Positions 4,198 through 5,764 of a DNA stretch of 5,764 nt are shown one piece after another. The notes under the pieces are model-generated. The model did no database searches. It worked only from the letters and a program-made list of their open reading frames with translations, and was not told the origin of the DNA. The position numbers and the translations under genes were made by a program. Source of the DNA: Deltaproteobacteria bacterium (lineage in GTDB: Bacteria > Myxococcota > Myxococcia > Myxococcales > 40CM-4-68-19); assembly GCA_005879095.1 (NCBI GenBank), contig VBLM01000482.1:1-5764 (forward strand), in the 5' to 3' direction. Each line of letters begins with the position of its first letter. Position 1 is the first letter of the stretch.

Positions 4198-5764
4198 ATG
4201 TCATACAAACGGCTACTCCCCACCACGGTCGCGCTCTTGTTGGCGGCCTGCGGCTCCAGCAACGGTTCGACCACCAACCTCAAGCCCGTGTTCTTCCGCA
4301 CCGTCGCGCCGGCCCCTGTCGCCACGCTCACGATGCAGCGGCAGAACGGCGCTCCGATGACGCAAGCGAAGGTCACGCTCGATACCCACGCGACGTTCGA
4401 CGGCTGGCTCAAGGTCGGCCGCGGGACGTCGGTCAAGGCCAATGCGAGTGGCGTCGCGGCACTGGCGCTGGCCTCGGGTACCTGGGCGATGCGCATTTCG
4501 TCGGGCGTTCCGCAGTCGACGGCGCTGGTGGGCGAGCTCTCCGATTCGCTCAGCATATCGGCCGACACGAACCGGACCTACCAGACCTCGCAGCAGAGCT
4601 GGACCGTGACCAGCCCCGTCGCCGTCAAGGCCCTGGAGGTCGTCATCTACCAGGTCGACGGAAGCGGCAAGGCGAGCTACGGCACGACCGACGCGCCGCT
4701 CGATCCGGTGGTGCTGACCGCAAACCCGGCGGTGCCGGGCGGCAACGCGACCTCGGTCACCTTCTCGACCGAGCTGTTCAAGGGCAGCTTCCGCGCGGTC
4801 ATCACCGCCACCCCGGTCGCCTCCACCGATAACGTCGCGCCGTTCGAGACCGCGGTGATCAATGCCGCCGGCGGCGGCGCTACCGAGCCGCAGAGCGTCG
4901 GCCTGGCTTCGGGCGGCAACCTGGTCTCGCTGCACTTCGCCGACTCCGGCGGAGCCGCGGTGCCGGACGCGCAGATCGGCACGATCTCCATCTACGACGC
5001 GGGCTCGCTCGTGTTCCTCAACTCGGGCAATCCGTCGGGCGGCGTCGCGACCCTGAGCACCGGCGCGATCGGTCCGGTGGTGGCGGTGGTCGAGGGTCCG
5101 AACGGCGAGACGCTGGCCGCGACCGCGTACACCGCGTCCCCGACGCACACCGCGACGCTGACGCGCTACACCGTCGCCGGCCACGTCAAGCCGACCGGCT
5201 CGGCGCAGCTCACCGCGAGCGGCAACAACAACTACGGCTCGGTCGACGCAGCGCTGCAGACCGGCCTCGGCGCCTTCTGGGACGCGCGCGTGCAGGGCGC
5301 GCCGTCGGTCGCGAAGATCACCGACGCGGCCGGCACCTGGCAGGCGAAGCTGTTCGGAGGCTCGTACAGCCTGAAGGCGGTGGCGCTGCACAACCTGCCG
5401 CCGTCGGCGCCGGTGGCGGCGAGCCTTTCGGCCGACGCACCCACCCAGGACATCGCGGTGGATCCGGGCGGAGTGATCTCCGGCAACCTGCAGGACGAAT
5501 CGCACAACAACCTCGCGGGCGGTTCGGTCAGCGTGGTGGACTCCAGCCACGCCACGATCGGGAGCGCGACGTCGGATGCGACCGGCAACTACTCGATCGC
5601 GGTGCCTTTCGGCACCTACGAGGTCTTCGCGGGGGGCGCGCTCACGCAGAACGTGGCCGTCAGCTCGTCGGCCGCGACGAACACGCTCAACCTGACGCGG
5701 TTCCAGATCACCGGCCGCATGACCGACGCAGCGCTGGGCCCGGTGGCCGGCACGATCTACTTCG
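4198..5764 (+). CDS. Large lipoprotein with carboxypeptidase-regulatory-like domains (3' end cut off)
   Basis: The frame stays open for 522 codons to the right edge. The N-terminus MSYKRLLPTTVALLLAACGS is a clear lipoprotein signal: KR, a hydrophobic core and lipobox LAAC (Cys18). I see no other cysteine. The mature part is rich in Thr, Ala, Ser, Val and Gly and reads as tandem beta-sandwich modules. The clearest is about residues 425-500: GVISGNLQD, then LAGGSVSVVD, TSDATGNYSIAVPFGTYEV, which is the carboxypeptidase regulatory-like pattern (G.v.d....l.ga.V, aTsD.tG.Ysi.vp.GtY.v). Another starts near 502 (FQITGRMTDAALGPVAGTIYF) and is cut by the edge. Weaker versions start near 41, 245 and 324 (YTVAGHVKPTG). 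Such domains usually serve as structural or binding modules on surface proteins; no enzyme motif is seen in the visible part, but one could follow downstream. Its placement suggests a cell-surface role. The start is set by AGGAGG 5 nt upstream. Confidence 0.88.
   Translation, partial: MSYKRLLPTTVALLLAACGSSNGSTTNLKPVFFRTVAPAPVATLTMQRQNGAPMTQAKVTLDTHATFDGWLKVGRGTSVKANASGVAALALASGTWAMRISSGVPQSTALVGELSDSLSISADTNRTYQTSQQSWTVTSPVAVKALEVVIYQVDGSGKASYGTTDAPLDPVVLTANPAVPGGNATSVTFSTELFKGSFRAVITATPVASTDNVAPFETAVINAAGGGATEPQSVGLASGGNLVSLHFADSGGAAVPDAQIGTISIYDAGSLVFLNSGNPSGGVATLSTGAIGPVVAVVEGPNGETLAATAYTASPTHTATLTRYTVAGHVKPTGSAQLTASGNNNYGSVDAALQTGLGAFWDARVQGAPSVAKITDAAGTWQAKLFGGSYSLKAVALHNLPPSAPVAASLSADAPTQDIAVDPGGVISGNLQDESHNNLAGGSVSVVDSSHATIGSATSDATGNYSIAVPFGTYEVFAGGALTQNVAVSSSAATNTLNLTRFQITGRMTDAALGPVAGTIYF

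Noticed and set aside
4213..5550. A 445-codon open frame on the minus strand opposite the long lipoprotein
   Set aside because: The translation is Arg/Gly/Asp-biased and low in complexity, and the plus strand has a Shine-Dalgarno, a lipobox and recognisable domains.

Overview
The window is very GC-rich (estimated by eye, mostly G or C at third codon positions). It carries ordinary chromosomal genes of a Gram-negative bacterium: two predicted lipoproteins, an exported hydrolase and a c-di-GMP phosphodiesterase. Overall style suggests a soil or sediment Myxococcota/Deltaproteobacteria-type genome, but no taxonomic marker gene is present, so this is only an impression. I see no transposase, integrase, tRNA, rRNA, CRISPR array or recognisable defence system.

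Layout, left to right. Positions 2-1090 (+) hold the 3' part of a PAS-EAL protein with every expected EAL catalytic residue. It converges, 10 bp stop to stop, on a 67-residue, highly charged, proline-rich protein of unknown function (1304-1101, -). A 108-bp divergent intergenic region (1305-1412) separates that gene from a small predicted lipoprotein (1413-1667, +). Next come a secreted CocE/NonD-type alpha/beta hydrolase (1747-3528, +) and a four-helix membrane protein of unknown function (3571-4053, +). The last gene is a long predicted lipoprotein with carboxypeptidase-regulatory-like beta-sandwich domains (4198 to the right edge, +), which continues beyond the window. No gene-free stretch exceeds 300 bp; the longest (4054-4197) holds a perfect 12-bp palindrome and a small hairpin.

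The genes do not form an obvious pathway. Four of the six products are predicted to be exported, surface-anchored or in the membrane, so the right three quarters looks like a cell-envelope neighbourhood. The most interesting signal is regulatory. Two genes (1413 and 3571) lack a Shine-Dalgarno sequence and instead have the same TACAAT hexamer exactly 6 nt before the start codon, the geometry expected of leaderless mRNAs. The other three genes with a visible start have strong Shine-Dalgarno sequences. Each TACAAT promoter also has an inverted repeat just upstream. I found no convincing new multi-gene system here.
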